Shown here: piece after piece, positions 24,600-33,240 of the stretch | Layout of the letters: every line of letters starts with the position of its first letter | Numbering within the stretch: the stretch's first letter is position 1 | Source of the DNA: SG-bin7 sp964498095 | Lineage (GTDB): Bacteria; Bdellovibrionota; Bdellovibrionia; Bdellovibrionales; SG-bin7 | NCBI GenBank assembly: GCA_964498095.1 | Contig: CAZCFY010000018.1 | Coordinates: forward strand, 14,089 to 78,088 | Direction of reading: 5' to 3' | Length of the DNA stretch: 64,000 bases | Made by a program: the position numbers and the translations under genes | Notes under the pieces: generated by a model | Databases searched by the model: none | The model's input: the letters and a program-made list of their open reading frames with translations, nothing else | Told to the model about the DNA's origin: nothing

Positions 24600-25537
24600 T
24601 TACGGACCGTTTTGCGGCGGCGGCGCTCGAAAGGCTGCGCGCTCAAGCGGGAATTGAAGTGAGTCAAATTTTGCAAGGTGAGGCGACGGATCTTACCGAC
24701 GTAGACGCTTTACTCATTCGTAGCCGCACAAAAATTGACGAATGGCTTTTAAAAACCGCCAACCGCTTAAAAATAATTATTACCAGTACCAGTGGCTTTG
24801 ATCATATTGATTTAGATCTTTGTACCAAGAAAAATATTAAAGTTTGTTATACCCCCGAAGCCAATGCGCAAAGTGCGGCGGAAATGACTTGGGCGCTTAT
24901 CACTGCTTGCATGCGCAAAACGGTTTTAGGTCACGAAATGGTAAAACAAGGTAATTGGGACCGCACGCACATTGTCGGCCACGAACTTTACAAAAAAACC
25001 TTGGGTCTCATTGGTTTGGGCCGCGTCGGACAAAGGGTCGCCAAAATCGCCCGGGCTTTTGATATGCATGTCTTGGCCTGCGATCCTTATGTGGACGAAG
25101 CGGCTTTTTCTTCTACGGGCGCGCACCGTTGCGGCCGAGAAGAAGTTTTAAAAAGTTCTGATATCGTTTCGCTGCACGTGCCACTCACCAAAGAAACGCG
25201 TAATTTAATTAATTTAAATACGCTCGAAGATCTCAGTCGCGGCGCCATTTTGATAAATACGTCACGCGGCCAAGTTGTTAACGAGCAGGCTTTGGTGGAA
25301 TATTTAAAAACTGGGAAAATTTCGGCCGCAGGACTTGATGTTTTCGAGAAAGAACCCTTGCTGAAAACTTCAGCTCTAGCTTCTCTGCCAAATGTTGTAC
25401 TCACTCCGCACATAGGTGCGAACACCCATGAAGCATTTGAGCGGGGTTCCCAAGCCGCCGTTGACAAAATTTTAGCCTTCAGACAGGGTGAGAAGGTTTG
25501 TGACCAATTAACCAAGGAACAAGAATGCCAGCAGTGA
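24584..25537 (+). CDS. D-2-hydroxyacid dehydrogenase (phosphoglycerate dehydrogenase-like)
   Basis: The 317-residue protein is a short SerA-type dehydrogenase without an ACT domain. The NAD-binding GLGRVG is at 144-149, the catalytic Arg in NTSRG (Arg-228), Glu in FEKEP (about 257) and His in TPHIG (His-276). Overlap with the aminotransferase gene and proximity to purA suggest a biosynthetic role, most likely 3-phosphoglycerate oxidation for serine. Substrate is not proven by the sequence. Its last 13 bases overlap the purA start. Confidence 0.9.
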   Translation: MFSVLITDRFAAAALERLRAQAGIEVSQILQGEATDLTDVDALLIRSRTKIDEWLLKTANRLKIIITSTSGFDHIDLDLCTKKNIKVCYTPEANAQSAAEMTWALITACMRKTVLGHEMVKQGNWDRTHIVGHELYKKTLGLIGLGRVGQRVAKIARAFDMHVLACDPYVDEAAFSSTGAHRCGREEVLKSSDIVSLHVPLTKETRNLINLNTLEDLSRGAILINTSRGQVVNEQALVEYLKTGKISAAGLDVFEKEPLLKTSALASLPNVVLTPHIGANTHEAFERGSQAAVDKILAFRQGEKVCDQLTKEQECQQ

Positions 25538-26820
25538 TCATTGTCGGCTCGCAGTGGGGCGACGAGGGTAAAGGTAAGGTTATTGATTTTTTCTCCGCCC
25601 AAGCCGACTATGTGGTCCGCTATCAAGGCGGCGCCAATGCGGGCCATACGATTGTTGCCGAAGGCGTAAAAACAGTACTGCATCTTGTGCCGTCGGGAAT
25701 TTTACATCCTAAAACAAAATGTATTATCGCCTCGGGTGTGGTTTTAGATGCTAACAGTTTTGTCGAAGAAATCCGTGTGCTAAAGCAAAATGGGTTTTTG
25801 AAAGACCCGTCACAGCTTTTAATTTCCGATAACGTCTCCATTATTTTGCCGTACCATCGTCAGCTGGATCAAGCGCGCGAGGCCGCTCTCGGGAAAGAAA
25901 AAATCGGCACGACGGGCCGGGGAATCGGCCCCGCGTACGAAGAAAGAGCGTCACGCAAAGCCATTCTCTATGGTGATCTTTTTGACGATAATCGCTTAAA
26001 AGATAAATTAAGCGAAGCCCTTCGCGAAAAAAACTTTTTGTTAGAAAAGTTTTATGGCGAAAAGCCGATTGATCCCAATGAAGTCGTCGCGCAAATCCGC
26101 GAAATTCGCGAAGAGATTAGGCCTTATCGATGTAGCGATACATCTCTTGTTATTCACCGGGCGCTTAAGGCGAATAAAAAAGTCATGTTCGAGGGAGCGC
26201 AGGGAACTTTGCTTGATCTATTCCACGGAACTTATCCGTTCGTGACAAGTTCGAGCACTATTGCCGGCAGTGCTTGTATCGGCAGTGGCGTTGGTCCCTG
26301 CGAGATTAAAAAAGTTATTGGCATAACGAAAGCCTACACGACGCGCGTGGGTTCCGGTCCATTCCCAGCCGAACTGCACGACGATACGGGCGAAAAACTT
26401 CAAGTAAAGGGCCACGAATTCGGTGCGACCACGGGCCGCAAGCGCCGCTGTGGCTGGCTCGATCTCGTTGCCCTCAGGTATGCCGTAAGGATTAACGGCA
26501 TCACACACTTGGCACTCATGAAGATGGATGTCCTCAGTGGTTTTGAACAAATTGGTGTGTGCACGGGCTATGATGTAAAAGGAGAAGTCCTTAATGAAAT
26601 GCCTTTGAACGTAGCAGATCTTAATGAGGTTAAGCCGATCGTAAAATTTTTGCCTGGCTGGAATGAAGACATTGGTGGAGTAAAAGCTCTTAACCAACTA
26701 CCTAAAAATGCTAGGAATTTTATTGATTTCGTGGCAAAGGAAACCGAACTTCCAATTGATGTTGTTTCCGTGGGCCCAGGGCGTGAACAAACGCTTTGGC
26801 TAAACCCTTTATTTTCCTGA
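25525..26820 (+). CDS. purA: Adenylosuccinate synthetase
   Basis: PurA joins IMP and aspartate using GTP in AMP synthesis. The 431-residue protein starts with the GTP loop GSQWGDEGKGK (8-18, catalytic Asp-13). GGANAGHT follows with catalytic His, then GTTGRGIGPAYEERASR and the C-terminal TTGRKRRCGWLD. Length and motifs are complete. It is the last gene before the tRNA pair. Confidence 0.97.
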   Translation: MPAVIIVGSQWGDEGKGKVIDFFSAQADYVVRYQGGANAGHTIVAEGVKTVLHLVPSGILHPKTKCIIASGVVLDANSFVEEIRVLKQNGFLKDPSQLLISDNVSIILPYHRQLDQAREAALGKEKIGTTGRGIGPAYEERASRKAILYGDLFDDNRLKDKLSEALREKNFLLEKFYGEKPIDPNEVVAQIREIREEIRPYRCSDTSLVIHRALKANKKVMFEGAQGTLLDLFHGTYPFVTSSSTIAGSACIGSGVGPCEIKKVIGITKAYTTRVGSGPFPAELHDDTGEKLQVKGHEFGATTGRKRRCGWLDLVALRYAVRINGITHLALMKMDVLSGFEQIGVCTGYDVKGEVLNEMPLNVADLNEVKPIVKFLPGWNEDIGGVKALNQLPKNARNFIDFVAKETELPIDVVSVGPGREQTLWLNPLFS

Positions 26821-26827
26821 TTTTTAA

Positions 26828-26856
26828 TTGACTTTGATGCGCTTTGTTTTAAAAAT
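26828..26856 (+). promoter_or_regulatory. Possible promoter of the tRNA-Lys/tRNA-Glu pair
   Basis: TTGACT at 26828-26833 is followed by an A-rich -10-like hexamer near 26850-26856 at 16-17 bases spacing, about 35 bases before tRNA-Lys. The -10 is a weak match, so this is tentative. Confidence 0.35.
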
Positions 26857-26890
26857 CGTGCTTCCATTTTTTATTTTGAATTAATGGAGG

Positions 26891-26966
26891 GGGCCGCTAG
26901 CTCAGTCGGTAGAGCACATCCCTTTTAAGGATGGGGTCGATGGTTCGAGTCCATCGCGGCTCACCA
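26891..26966 (+). tRNA. tRNA-Lys (TTT anticodon)
   Basis: The acceptor 26891-26897 pairs with the bases before ACCA. The anticodon stem CATCC/GGATG encloses loop CTTTTAA with anticodon TTT. The T arm GGTTCGAGTCC is canonical and CCA is encoded at 26964-26966. Confidence 0.96.
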
Positions 26967-27006
26967 ATTTTTTTAATTGGTGATTTCCCCAGATTTTTTG
27001 TTCCGG

Positions 27007-27082
27007 GTCCCCATCGTCTAGAGGCCTAGGACAACACCCTTTCACGGTGTGGACCGGGGTTCGAATCCCCGTGGGGACGCCA
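27007..27082 (+). tRNA. tRNA-Glu (TTC anticodon)
   Basis: The acceptor GTCCCCA pairs with TGGGGAC. The anticodon loop CTTTCAC holds TTC. The T arm GGTTCGAATCC is canonical and CCA is encoded at the end. It lies 40 bases after tRNA-Lys, so the two are probably one transcript. Confidence 0.96.
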
Positions 27083-27095
27083 TCCCTTAAATACT

Positions 27096-27129
27096 GAATT
27101 CAGAATACCGTTAACAGTATTCTGAATTC
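27096..27129. repeat. Perfect 13-bp inverted repeat after tRNA-Glu
   Basis: GAATTCAGAATAC (27096-27108) is mirrored by GTATTCTGAATTC (27117-27129) around an 8-base loop that contains GTTAAC. There is no T-run on either side. It starts 13 bases after the tRNA, so it may be a factor-assisted terminator or processing hairpin of the tRNA transcript, or a mark of past integration. The remaining bases to 27350 show no gene. Confidence 0.6.
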
Positions 27130-27350
27130 TGGATGGTGCTGATTTCGGATTTCATTAGTTTCCAAAGACATGCTCCTAAATGACCAGCGGTTTGGTAAAA
27201 TCGCTTTTTTTCTTTCACAGATTGTTTTGCATTCCCCTCGCTTAAATTTAGCGAAATCGCGGAGGCTGCTCGCAAGAGCTGATCTCTCAAGTTCCCTTTA
27301 ACTTCTTTTTTTTTCTTGGATTCTTCGCTGGCTCAGCTATTTCAAGCCAC

Positions 27351-27941
27351 TTGTTTCAGAAGAAGACAGCAAAGAGCAGGGTTCTCTATAATCAAAGGAC
27401 AAGATTTACCCCATTGTTAGGTGCAACATTCGTCGTATTTGTTATCGTGTTCATAATGACTCATATGATTCCATTTGCGGGAGGGGCAAAGTCACTTCAT
27501 GCCATGCTTGGGAATCAACCTTTGTTTGACCAACATACATCTTCCACAGCAGACGAGGTCTATGATCGACTAGAAAATTTCGGCGCAGCAGGCCGCGCAG
27601 CCTATCGGAATTTTACTTTTAGAGGGGACCTATTTTTTCCCTTGAGTCTTTTTGCTTTCTTAACAGCACTTGCCTATTTTGTTAGGGAAAGAGCTTTAAT
27701 TACCGGAGCACTTCGTCCGGTTTTGATTTCCATTCCAACCTTCTGGTTTTTGTCTGATCTGATTGAGAATTCAGTAATTTATTATCTCATTTCGCAGTAT
27801 CCACAGAAAGATTTTTTTCTGGCGAGCAGCTTAGCGACTATAACAAATGTAAAGTTCGCCTTACTTCTAGGGGCGATTATACTTCCAGCCGTTTCTTACT
27901 CTATATATCGAAATAACAATAAAACGATTATACCGAGTTAG
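27351..27941 (+). CDS. Four-helix membrane protein, unknown function
   Basis: Not recognised. The longest frame (TTG at 27351) gives 196 residues; TTG at 27414 behind AAAGGA is another start. Hydrophobic segments lie at about 23-43, 95-112, 121-137 and 163-185, with a polar extracytoplasmic stretch at 48-92. It precedes a MarR-family gene by 30 bases on the same strand and may be co-regulated with it. The pair sits in an accessory-looking block behind the tRNAs. Confidence 0.65.
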   Translation: MFQKKTAKSRVLYNQRTRFTPLLGATFVVFVIVFIMTHMIPFAGGAKSLHAMLGNQPLFDQHTSSTADEVYDRLENFGAAGRAAYRNFTFRGDLFFPLSLFAFLTALAYFVRERALITGALRPVLISIPTFWFLSDLIENSVIYYLISQYPQKDFFLASSLATITNVKFALLLGAIILPAVSYSIYRNNNKTIIPS

Positions 27942-27971
27942 CGCAAACAATTCTCGTACAAGAGGTAATCT

Positions 27972-28436
27972 ATGAAAAGACAATTAAAGATTAAAACAGA
28001 TTTCTCATATTTCAAAGACGAAAAGCCCATTGGATGGTTACTCACAAAGGTTTCTGCAAAATTTGAGAAAGAGTTTTTAAAGAAAATAACTCAGGAAAAA
28101 CAATTTTCCTCAATCACAGCCTCAGATCACCGAGTTCTTAGGCTTATGACCGCAGATGTGATTAACTCAAACGCTATTGCACGCCAGATTGGAGTGTCGA
28201 AGCAAGCTATTAGTAAATCAATTTCTTCTCTAGAAAAGCGGGAGTTTTTGATTCGGAAAGAGTCGAAAGGTGATGGACGATCTCAGATTCTTTCGCTGAC
28301 TGAAAAAGGTAACAAACTAGTTTCTAAAGCAGCCAAGGTAGCACAAGAACTTGATGCTGCCACGCTTGAGAAGATTGGTGCCAAAAATTTAAATTCACTT
28401 AAGGATATGCTAAGCAAATTTCTTCAGGATTTTTGA
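27972..28436 (+). CDS. MarR family transcriptional regulator
   Basis: A 154-residue winged-helix protein. The recognition helix lies in NAIARQIGVSKQAISKSISSLEKREFL (about 62-88), followed by the wing RKESKGDGRSQILSLTEKG with the usual D-x-R. MarR proteins are dimeric repressors that respond to phenolic or other small ligands. The ATG has AGAGG upstream. It probably controls itself and the membrane protein gene before it. Confidence 0.88.
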   Translation: MKRQLKIKTDFSYFKDEKPIGWLLTKVSAKFEKEFLKKITQEKQFSSITASDHRVLRLMTADVINSNAIARQIGVSKQAISKSISSLEKREFLIRKESKGDGRSQILSLTEKGNKLVSKAAKVAQELDAATLEKIGAKNLNSLKDMLSKFLQDF

Positions 28437-28492
28437 AAGCTATGGAAAAGTATTTGTCTATGCTTAACGGGTTCCTATCGTTTGCTTTAATC

Positions 28493-29137
28493 TCATAGAC
28501 GAAGTTGGTCAGTATAGCCTTTCGGACTGCATATACGAGCAGATACGCGTTCCACGACTTCGGCAGCATATTTAAAAAGCTCAGGAGTCCAGGATTCTTT
28601 TTCGTTAAGACCAATTGTAAAATTGCCTGTTCCTCCACTCGAATCGAATATTACAAGCGAGTAAAGCCCTGGACTTAAATTTCCACGCCACTCGCCGCCA
28701 ACCCAATAAGATTGCTTTCCAAACTCTTCGTAATATTTGGGGCGGTGGCCAATTGCGTAAGAAGATGTCGCCTCTGCAATCGAGGATTGTCTGAGTCGCT
28801 TGATATAATTCGCATTTGATTCCCCTGCGTTCTTCCATGACAAGTCACCCCGAATGATAATACCACTTGGTTGAAATAGTTCATACTTGGGAATCTTAGG
28901 ACACTCTGGAGAGAAGAGCTGAAGCAAGGTCGACTCTGATCCTTTTGCGATATAGAATTGAGCGACGAAATAGTCGTTAGGCCGGGTGAGCTCAGAATAA
29001 ATTGCCCGAGAGATTTCGGCCTGCCCAATAAAATAGGATGTAACAGGAGTTTGCTTCAATGGAAGTAAAAGAGCCGGGACGTGTGCAGAAGCAAACAGTG
29101 CGAAAAGAAAAATGGTGATGAATAATGTGGATCGCAT
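28493..29137 (-). CDS. Secreted protein of unknown function
   Basis: Not recognised. The ATG at 29137 has a GGAGG site. Residues 1-18 form a signal peptide ending FASA. The mature part (about 196 residues) contains a beta-rich pattern with GGEWRGNLSPGLYSLVIFDSSGGTGNFTIGL near 148-178. That resembles a jelly-roll-like edge seen in pre-peptidase C-terminal domains, and only two or three Cys are present. It is probably periplasmic or exported; no catalytic motif is seen. Confidence 0.75.
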   Translation of the reverse strand: MRSTLFITIFLFALFASAHVPALLLPLKQTPVTSYFIGQAEISRAIYSELTRPNDYFVAQFYIAKGSESTLLQLFSPECPKIPKYELFQPSGIIIRGDLSWKNAGESNANYIKRLRQSSIAEATSSYAIGHRPKYYEEFGKQSYWVGGEWRGNLSPGLYSLVIFDSSGGTGNFTIGLNEKESWTPELFKYAAEVVERVSARICSPKGYTDQLRL

Positions 29138-29333
29138 AAAATACCTCCGCTCGTATAAGAAGTGAGATGCAATCTGGGTACCCTACCGTTGGACGACATG
29201 AGGTACACCAGAGAGATTTAATGAGGCAACTTTATTCAAGTCAGGGGAGAAACTCCCCATAAGACTTCATGCACGGTACGATACTAATGCTCTGTTGGAC
29301 CATAAATTGTATAGAGTCGAAGGGGTTCTGATC

Positions 29334-29747
29334 CTAGTAAAGCGCGGTATTGAAGGAAGCGATGCCCTGTTTTTCAACGAGCTTCCAGTAGGAATCTTTA
29401 TGAAAAATCTTATCGCCTTTGAACTCAAGCAAGTCACATCCTTGGACTTCAATCCGCTCTCCGTCGGATCGCGTACCGGTTAAGAGCCATTGCGAACATC
29501 CGCGGTTCCCGCTGACAAAGTGCCGATCATTTCCGTAGTGGACATCTGGCAATCCGGAAAAGCGAGTTGCCAGTCCATCGCGAACTTCTTTTTTGCCCCT
29601 ATACCGCTGCCCTCTGAACTCAGGTCCACGCGGCATATCGAAGATGCAGTCTTCGCAAAAAAAATCCATGATCGCATCGAGATCATGGCGATTGAAAGCC
29701 TCTAGAAAGGCTTTCAAGATTTCCACTGTGGGTTGTTTTAGGCTCAT
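29334..29747 (-). CDS. SnoaL-like / NTF2-fold protein
   Basis: The 137-residue protein has the SnoaL-like polyketide-cyclase/NTF2 pattern: AFLEAFNRHDLDAIMDFFCEDCIFDMPRG, then FRGQRYRGKKEVRDGL, and a C-terminal GCDLLEFKGDKIFHKDSYWK. Such proteins bind small hydrophobic ligands in a cone-shaped cavity; some are isomerases or hydrolases. No biosynthetic neighbours indicate a substrate. Confidence 0.82.
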   Translation of the reverse strand: MSLKQPTVEILKAFLEAFNRHDLDAIMDFFCEDCIFDMPRGPEFRGQRYRGKKEVRDGLATRFSGLPDVHYGNDRHFVSGNRGCSQWLLTGTRSDGERIEVQGCDLLEFKGDKIFHKDSYWKLVEKQGIASFNTALY

Positions 29748-29885
29748 ATTTTGATCTTCTACTAAAAGTCTTCAGAAGCAAAGCAACTCAGTTGACGCAT
29801 ATGCCCCCGGATTGTCGAATCCAGATATGCCAAAATGAAAAAATATATTTTGATTGTAACTACTTTTGCGACACAATCTACGCAT

Positions 29886-30302
29886 TTACTGCACATTTTC
29901 CGTCCCCTTAGTGTTGGGCTGAGGACCCACGATCAAGGGGTTAAACGAGAGGTGGACACGGTCTTTGGCGAAGATACTTCCGATTGATATTAAGTCCAGT
30001 GGCCACCACTTATTTTCTTTCTTGCCTAAAACCATGTACATGGTGTCTTCCAAGTCGCTGGACTCCATAATTTCTTCAGAGATGGGAACTTGATTAATTT
30101 TTTCGCCAGTTTCCAGTTTTAGGTTCATATAAATTGGCGTCATTCGCGTGATTGTAACCAAACCCTCATAAGTTCGGTCGAACTGAGTTGGGTCTTTTAC
30201 TAATAAATTAAATTTTGGATCGATAACTTCAGACAAATACCCGTTCCAAGCATCAAATAACTTATCTTTTCTAGTATCTTCGCTTTGAAATGTTTTTTTC
30301 AT
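29886..30302 (-). CDS. Hypothetical cytoplasmic protein
   Basis: Not recognised. The ATG at 30302 follows a GGAG site and gives 138 residues; the frame open to 30332 lacks a site. The protein is charged, without signal peptide or membrane segment. It contains FNLLVKDPTQFDRTYEGLVTITRMTPIYMNLKLETGEKI, a beta-strand-rich run. It is a single gene in the accessory block after the tRNAs. Confidence 0.65.
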   Translation of the reverse strand: MKKTFQSEDTRKDKLFDAWNGYLSEVIDPKFNLLVKDPTQFDRTYEGLVTITRMTPIYMNLKLETGEKINQVPISEEIMESSDLEDTMYMVLGKKENKWWPLDLISIGSIFAKDRVHLSFNPLIVGPQPNTKGTENVQ

Positions 30303-30437
30303 GGTAACTCCTTTTTTTGCGATTTGATGCAAATTTATCTCTACGGTTTAAGAGTGATAAATCTCTATTAAGAGAAGGCATCCGATATTGGCCGGACTAT
30401 TTTCTCTTTCGGGGTTCAGACCTAGACCTGAAATCGA

Positions 30438-30569
30438 ATGAGCAGATTCAGCAAGAAGAGTCAGCCAAGAGAGCAAAATAAATTTTCTTTAACGACTACG
30501 GCTCAAGTTATCTATCAAGAAGACTTCGTTTCGCCGCCAGGAACGTTTCCGGAAGAACATGATGAATAA
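30438..30569 (+). CDS. Candidate 43-residue small protein
   Basis: A short ORF in the gap between two minus-strand genes. It starts MSRFSKKSQPRE and ends in a proline/acid-rich tail (FVSPPGTFPEEHDE), a composition that looks protein-like rather than random. No clear ribosome site precedes the ATG, so support is weak. Apart from this the gap 30303-30584 shows nothing recognisable. Confidence 0.25.
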   Translation: MSRFSKKSQPREQNKFSLTTTAQVIYQEDFVSPPGTFPEEHDE

Positions 30570-30584
30570 GCGCTTAGTTCAAAC

Positions 30585-30887
30585 CTATTTGTTCTTTGAA
30601 CAAGCGATGTTTTCGGCTTTACAAAAAGAGATGACAGTTTTGTCGCGGCAGCGGGCGAGGACTTCGGTTTTGGCCTCTTCTTCAGTTTTTCCTAGAGCTG
30701 AAAATTTATTGCCCATCGATTCTAATTTGCAGTTATAGGGAGAAATAATTTTGGGCGTTCCTCCTGACCAATCTACCATTTTGGTTTCTTGTTCTTTTTG
30801 TTCGTTGGGGTTAACCACCTTCATCCCCGCGCAACCGGCGAGCGCTAAAACAAAAACTACCACCGAAAAAGAAATAAAATGAGTCAT
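30585..30887 (-). CDS. Small lipoprotein
   Basis: The 100-residue product has a lipoprotein signal peptide with lipobox LAGC (Cys-19). After the linker come four further Cys (at about 53, 80, 88 and 95), enough for two disulfides, and a helix EEEAKTEVLARCRDKT. Family not recognised. The segment resembles small periplasmic helical lipoproteins common in predatory bacteria (inference). Confidence 0.75.
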   Translation of the reverse strand: MTHFISFSVVVFVLALAGCAGMKVVNPNEQKEQETKMVDWSGGTPKIISPYNCKLESMGNKFSALGKTEEEAKTEVLARCRDKTVISFCKAENIACSKNK

Positions 30888-31101
30888 GATTTCTCCTATT
30901 TTAAGAGGATCACATCACCAAATTTCCCGGTCAAGTTAAGGTCAGTCTATAAGACCTAAGTCGAACGCAAATTCCGGGGAATTAGACCCTGGCATTGGCG
31001 GGAATTTTAGGACTAAAAAAAACAAAAAACCTATTCTTTGACTGATTAGACACAGAAAAACTACTCTCGCGCTCGAGAAACCAATTTTAAAGGGAGGAAA
31101 C

Positions 31102-31548
31102 ATGAAAACATTAGTTCTGATTTTAATGGCGCTTGGTTTTAGCGGGCGTGCCGACGTTAACATTGCCGCCGATCACGCGATAATTTACAAAAAAGAATTA
31201 AAATGGATGCCGGCACCTAGTGCGTTACCTAAAGGTGCGGAGGTGGCAGTTCTCCATGGAGACCCATCCAAGGCCGAAGAGTTTACGATGCGCTTAAAAA
31301 TCCCCGCCAATTTTACGATTGCGCCTCATCATCATCCCGGCGAAGAGCACTTGACCGTACTCGAGGGGACACTGTTTTTTGGCGCGGGAGAAAAGCTTGA
31401 TCAGCGCGTGGTTAAGAGTCTAGAAGTTGGAGACTTTGTAATTATGAAACCCGGCACAAAACATTTTGTGATGTCCAAGGGTTCCCCGGTTATAATTCAA
31501 ATTCATGGTATTGGGCCCTGGGGAATCACGTATGTGAACGCTCAATAA
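31102..31548 (+). CDS. Exported cupin-domain protein
   Basis: The 148-residue protein has an N-terminal hydrophobic export segment (1-17) and a single cupin domain. Metal ligands are in HHHPGEEH (His-76 to His-78, Glu-82, His-83) and GTKHF (His-121), with GxxLEVGDFVIMKPG between them. It resembles the ChrR-like/periplasmic cupins. The ATG has GGGAGG upstream. Its end overlaps the converging thiolase gene by 23 bases. Confidence 0.85.
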   Translation: MKTLVLILMALGFSGRADVNIAADHAIIYKKELKWMPAPSALPKGAEVAVLHGDPSKAEEFTMRLKIPANFTIAPHHHPGEEHLTVLEGTLFFGAGEKLDQRVVKSLEVGDFVIMKPGTKHFVMSKGSPVIIQIHGIGPWGITYVNAQ

Positions 31549-32812
31549 TTGCCGCTACACCCATGCCACCGGCCGTGCAGATACTAATAAGTCCACGGCC
31601 GTTGCCTTTTTGTGCAAGCATTTTCGCTAATGTTGTGAGTATGCGTGAACCTGTCGCCGCAAAAGGGTGGCCCAGTGCCACGCTGCCGCCATTAACGTTG
31701 AGTTTATTAAAATCAATTGAGCCAAGCGGCTTTTCTAATCCCAGACGGTTGCGGCAGTACTCGACGGAGTTCCAAGCTTTAAGAGTGCAGAGCACTTGGC
31801 CCGCGAACGCTTCGTGAATTTCGTAAAAATCAAAATCTTGCAAAGACAATCCGTTTCGCACCAGCAACTCTTTGACAGCAATAGTTGGCGCCATCAGCAG
31901 GCCTTCGCCGCCAACAAAATCAACGGCACTCACCTGGGCATCAACTAAATAGGCCAAAACCGGAATTCCCAATTTTTTTGCCCAGTCCTCTGTTGCTAGC
32001 AAAGTGACGGCAGCGCCATCAGATAGAGGCGTGCTGTTTCCGGCGGTCAATGTTCCCCGGCCAGAAAAATCAAAGGCGGGCTTTAACGACGAGAGTTTTT
32101 CGCTACTTGTGTCGGCACGCACAATGGCGTCTTTATTTAGACCTTTAAAATTAATGACCAAATCTTGGAAGAAACCCGCGCTGTAAGCGCGGGCGGCAGA
32201 TTTATGGCTTTTTAAGGCCAGCTCATCTTGTTCATGGCGAGGGATTTTCCACTCTTGAACCATCTTTTCACAGTGTTCACCCATGGAAAGTCCCGTCTTA
32301 GGTTCGCGCACGGCCGGCGCTTGCGGCTTTAAATCCACTAAGCGTAACCGGCTGATCGCCTGCAGGCGATCAGCAAGAGATTTCGCACCAACAACTTGCA
32401 TCCACTTTTGGGCAAAGGTACGGCTAAAAGTGAGTGGGATATCACTATTAGTATCGGTTCCACCGGCAATACCACTTTCGATTTGTCCCGCCGAAATTTT
32501 TATTCCAATGTGGATTGCAGCTTCTAAACTCGTCCCGCAGGCGCGCTGGACATTGTAGGCGGGAGTTGTGGGGTGAAGCCCGCTGTCTAAGACGGATTCC
32601 CGCGCTAAATTCCAATCCGTGGAATGAGTGATAAGTGCCCCTAGGGCGACATCGCCTAAGACTTTTCCCTGGAGATTATATTTTCTAACAAGGTCGCTTA
32701 AAACCGCTGTTAACAATTCTTGATTTGTAACTCCCTGATAGTGTGTAAAGGATTTAACAAAGGGCGTACGGGAGCCGCCAAGTATTGCGACTTTTTTGCC
32801 TAGGTTTTTCAT
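31526..32812 (-). CDS. Acetyl-CoA acyltransferase (thiolase)
   Basis: The 428-residue protein is a thiolase: nucleophilic Cys-92 in RACGTS, GHP in ALGHPFAATGSR, and the second active Cys in CTAGGMGV near the C-terminus. The length fits the FadI-like subgroup rather than the roughly 390-residue biosynthetic enzymes. It lies in one unit with a thioesterase and a TetR regulator, suggesting regulated acyl-CoA metabolism. Confidence 0.93.
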   Translation of the reverse strand: MKNLGKKVAILGGSRTPFVKSFTHYQGVTNQELLTAVLSDLVRKYNLQGKVLGDVALGALITHSTDWNLARESVLDSGLHPTTPAYNVQRACGTSLEAAIHIGIKISAGQIESGIAGGTDTNSDIPLTFSRTFAQKWMQVVGAKSLADRLQAISRLRLVDLKPQAPAVREPKTGLSMGEHCEKMVQEWKIPRHEQDELALKSHKSAARAYSAGFFQDLVINFKGLNKDAIVRADTSSEKLSSLKPAFDFSGRGTLTAGNSTPLSDGAAVTLLATEDWAKKLGIPVLAYLVDAQVSAVDFVGGEGLLMAPTIAVKELLVRNGLSLQDFDFYEIHEAFAGQVLCTLKAWNSVEYCRNRLGLEKPLGSIDFNKLNVNGGSVALGHPFAATGSRILTTLAKMLAQKGNGRGLISICTAGGMGVAAIIERSHT

Positions 32813-32820
32813 TGTTCACC

Positions 32821-33231
32821 TCACTTCTCTAATCCCAAAGCAGCAAGCCATGGTCGGGTGGGAGTAATAAGCTTTCTTGCATTTAAATCAAATAGTCCAA
32901 ATGTAAAAGTAGCTTCGGCATAAGTATTCCCCGCAGTATCTTCGATCCATTGTTTAAGCTTCGAAATTTTTCCATCAAGAGAAAGCATTTGTGTTTTAAT
33001 AGAAACTTCTTGCCGCAAGCGTAATTCTTTTAGAAATTTTAATTGCACCTCAAGAATAACGGGGCCGTGTCCTGTTTCTTTAATTTGCTTCATCCCATAT
33101 CCGCCACTAGTAACAATTTCCCACCGCGCTTCTTCGAAAACCGCAAGATAGGTGGCGTTGTTGACGTGGCCAAAAGTGTCTAGATGACTTTCGCGAATAG
33201 TAAGTGGATAGGAAAAAGTTTTTGCGCTCAT
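32821..33231 (-). CDS. Acyl-CoA thioesterase (4HBT hotdog fold)
   Basis: The 136-residue protein carries the hotdog motif HLDTFGHVNNATYLAVFEEARWE (16-38) with the catalytic Asp-18, followed by the long hydrophobic helix and strand order of the YbgC/FadM branch. It hydrolyses acyl-CoA thioesters; chain length is not predictable. It is 8 bases upstream of the thiolase gene and 9 bases downstream of tetR. Confidence 0.9.
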   Translation of the reverse strand: MSAKTFSYPLTIRESHLDTFGHVNNATYLAVFEEARWEIVTSGGYGMKQIKETGHGPVILEVQLKFLKELRLRQEVSIKTQMLSLDGKISKLKQWIEDTAGNTYAEATFTFGLFDLNARKLITPTRPWLAALGLEK

Positions 33232-33240
33232 AATTTAAAC

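Noticed and set aside
29834..29989. Small plus-strand frame starting MKKYILIV
   Set aside because: It continues into the antisense of a supported gene and has no ribosome site.
27001..31100. attL/attR direct repeats flanking an island at tRNA-Glu
   Set aside because: No second copy of the tRNA-Glu 3' end was found in the block and no integrase is visible.
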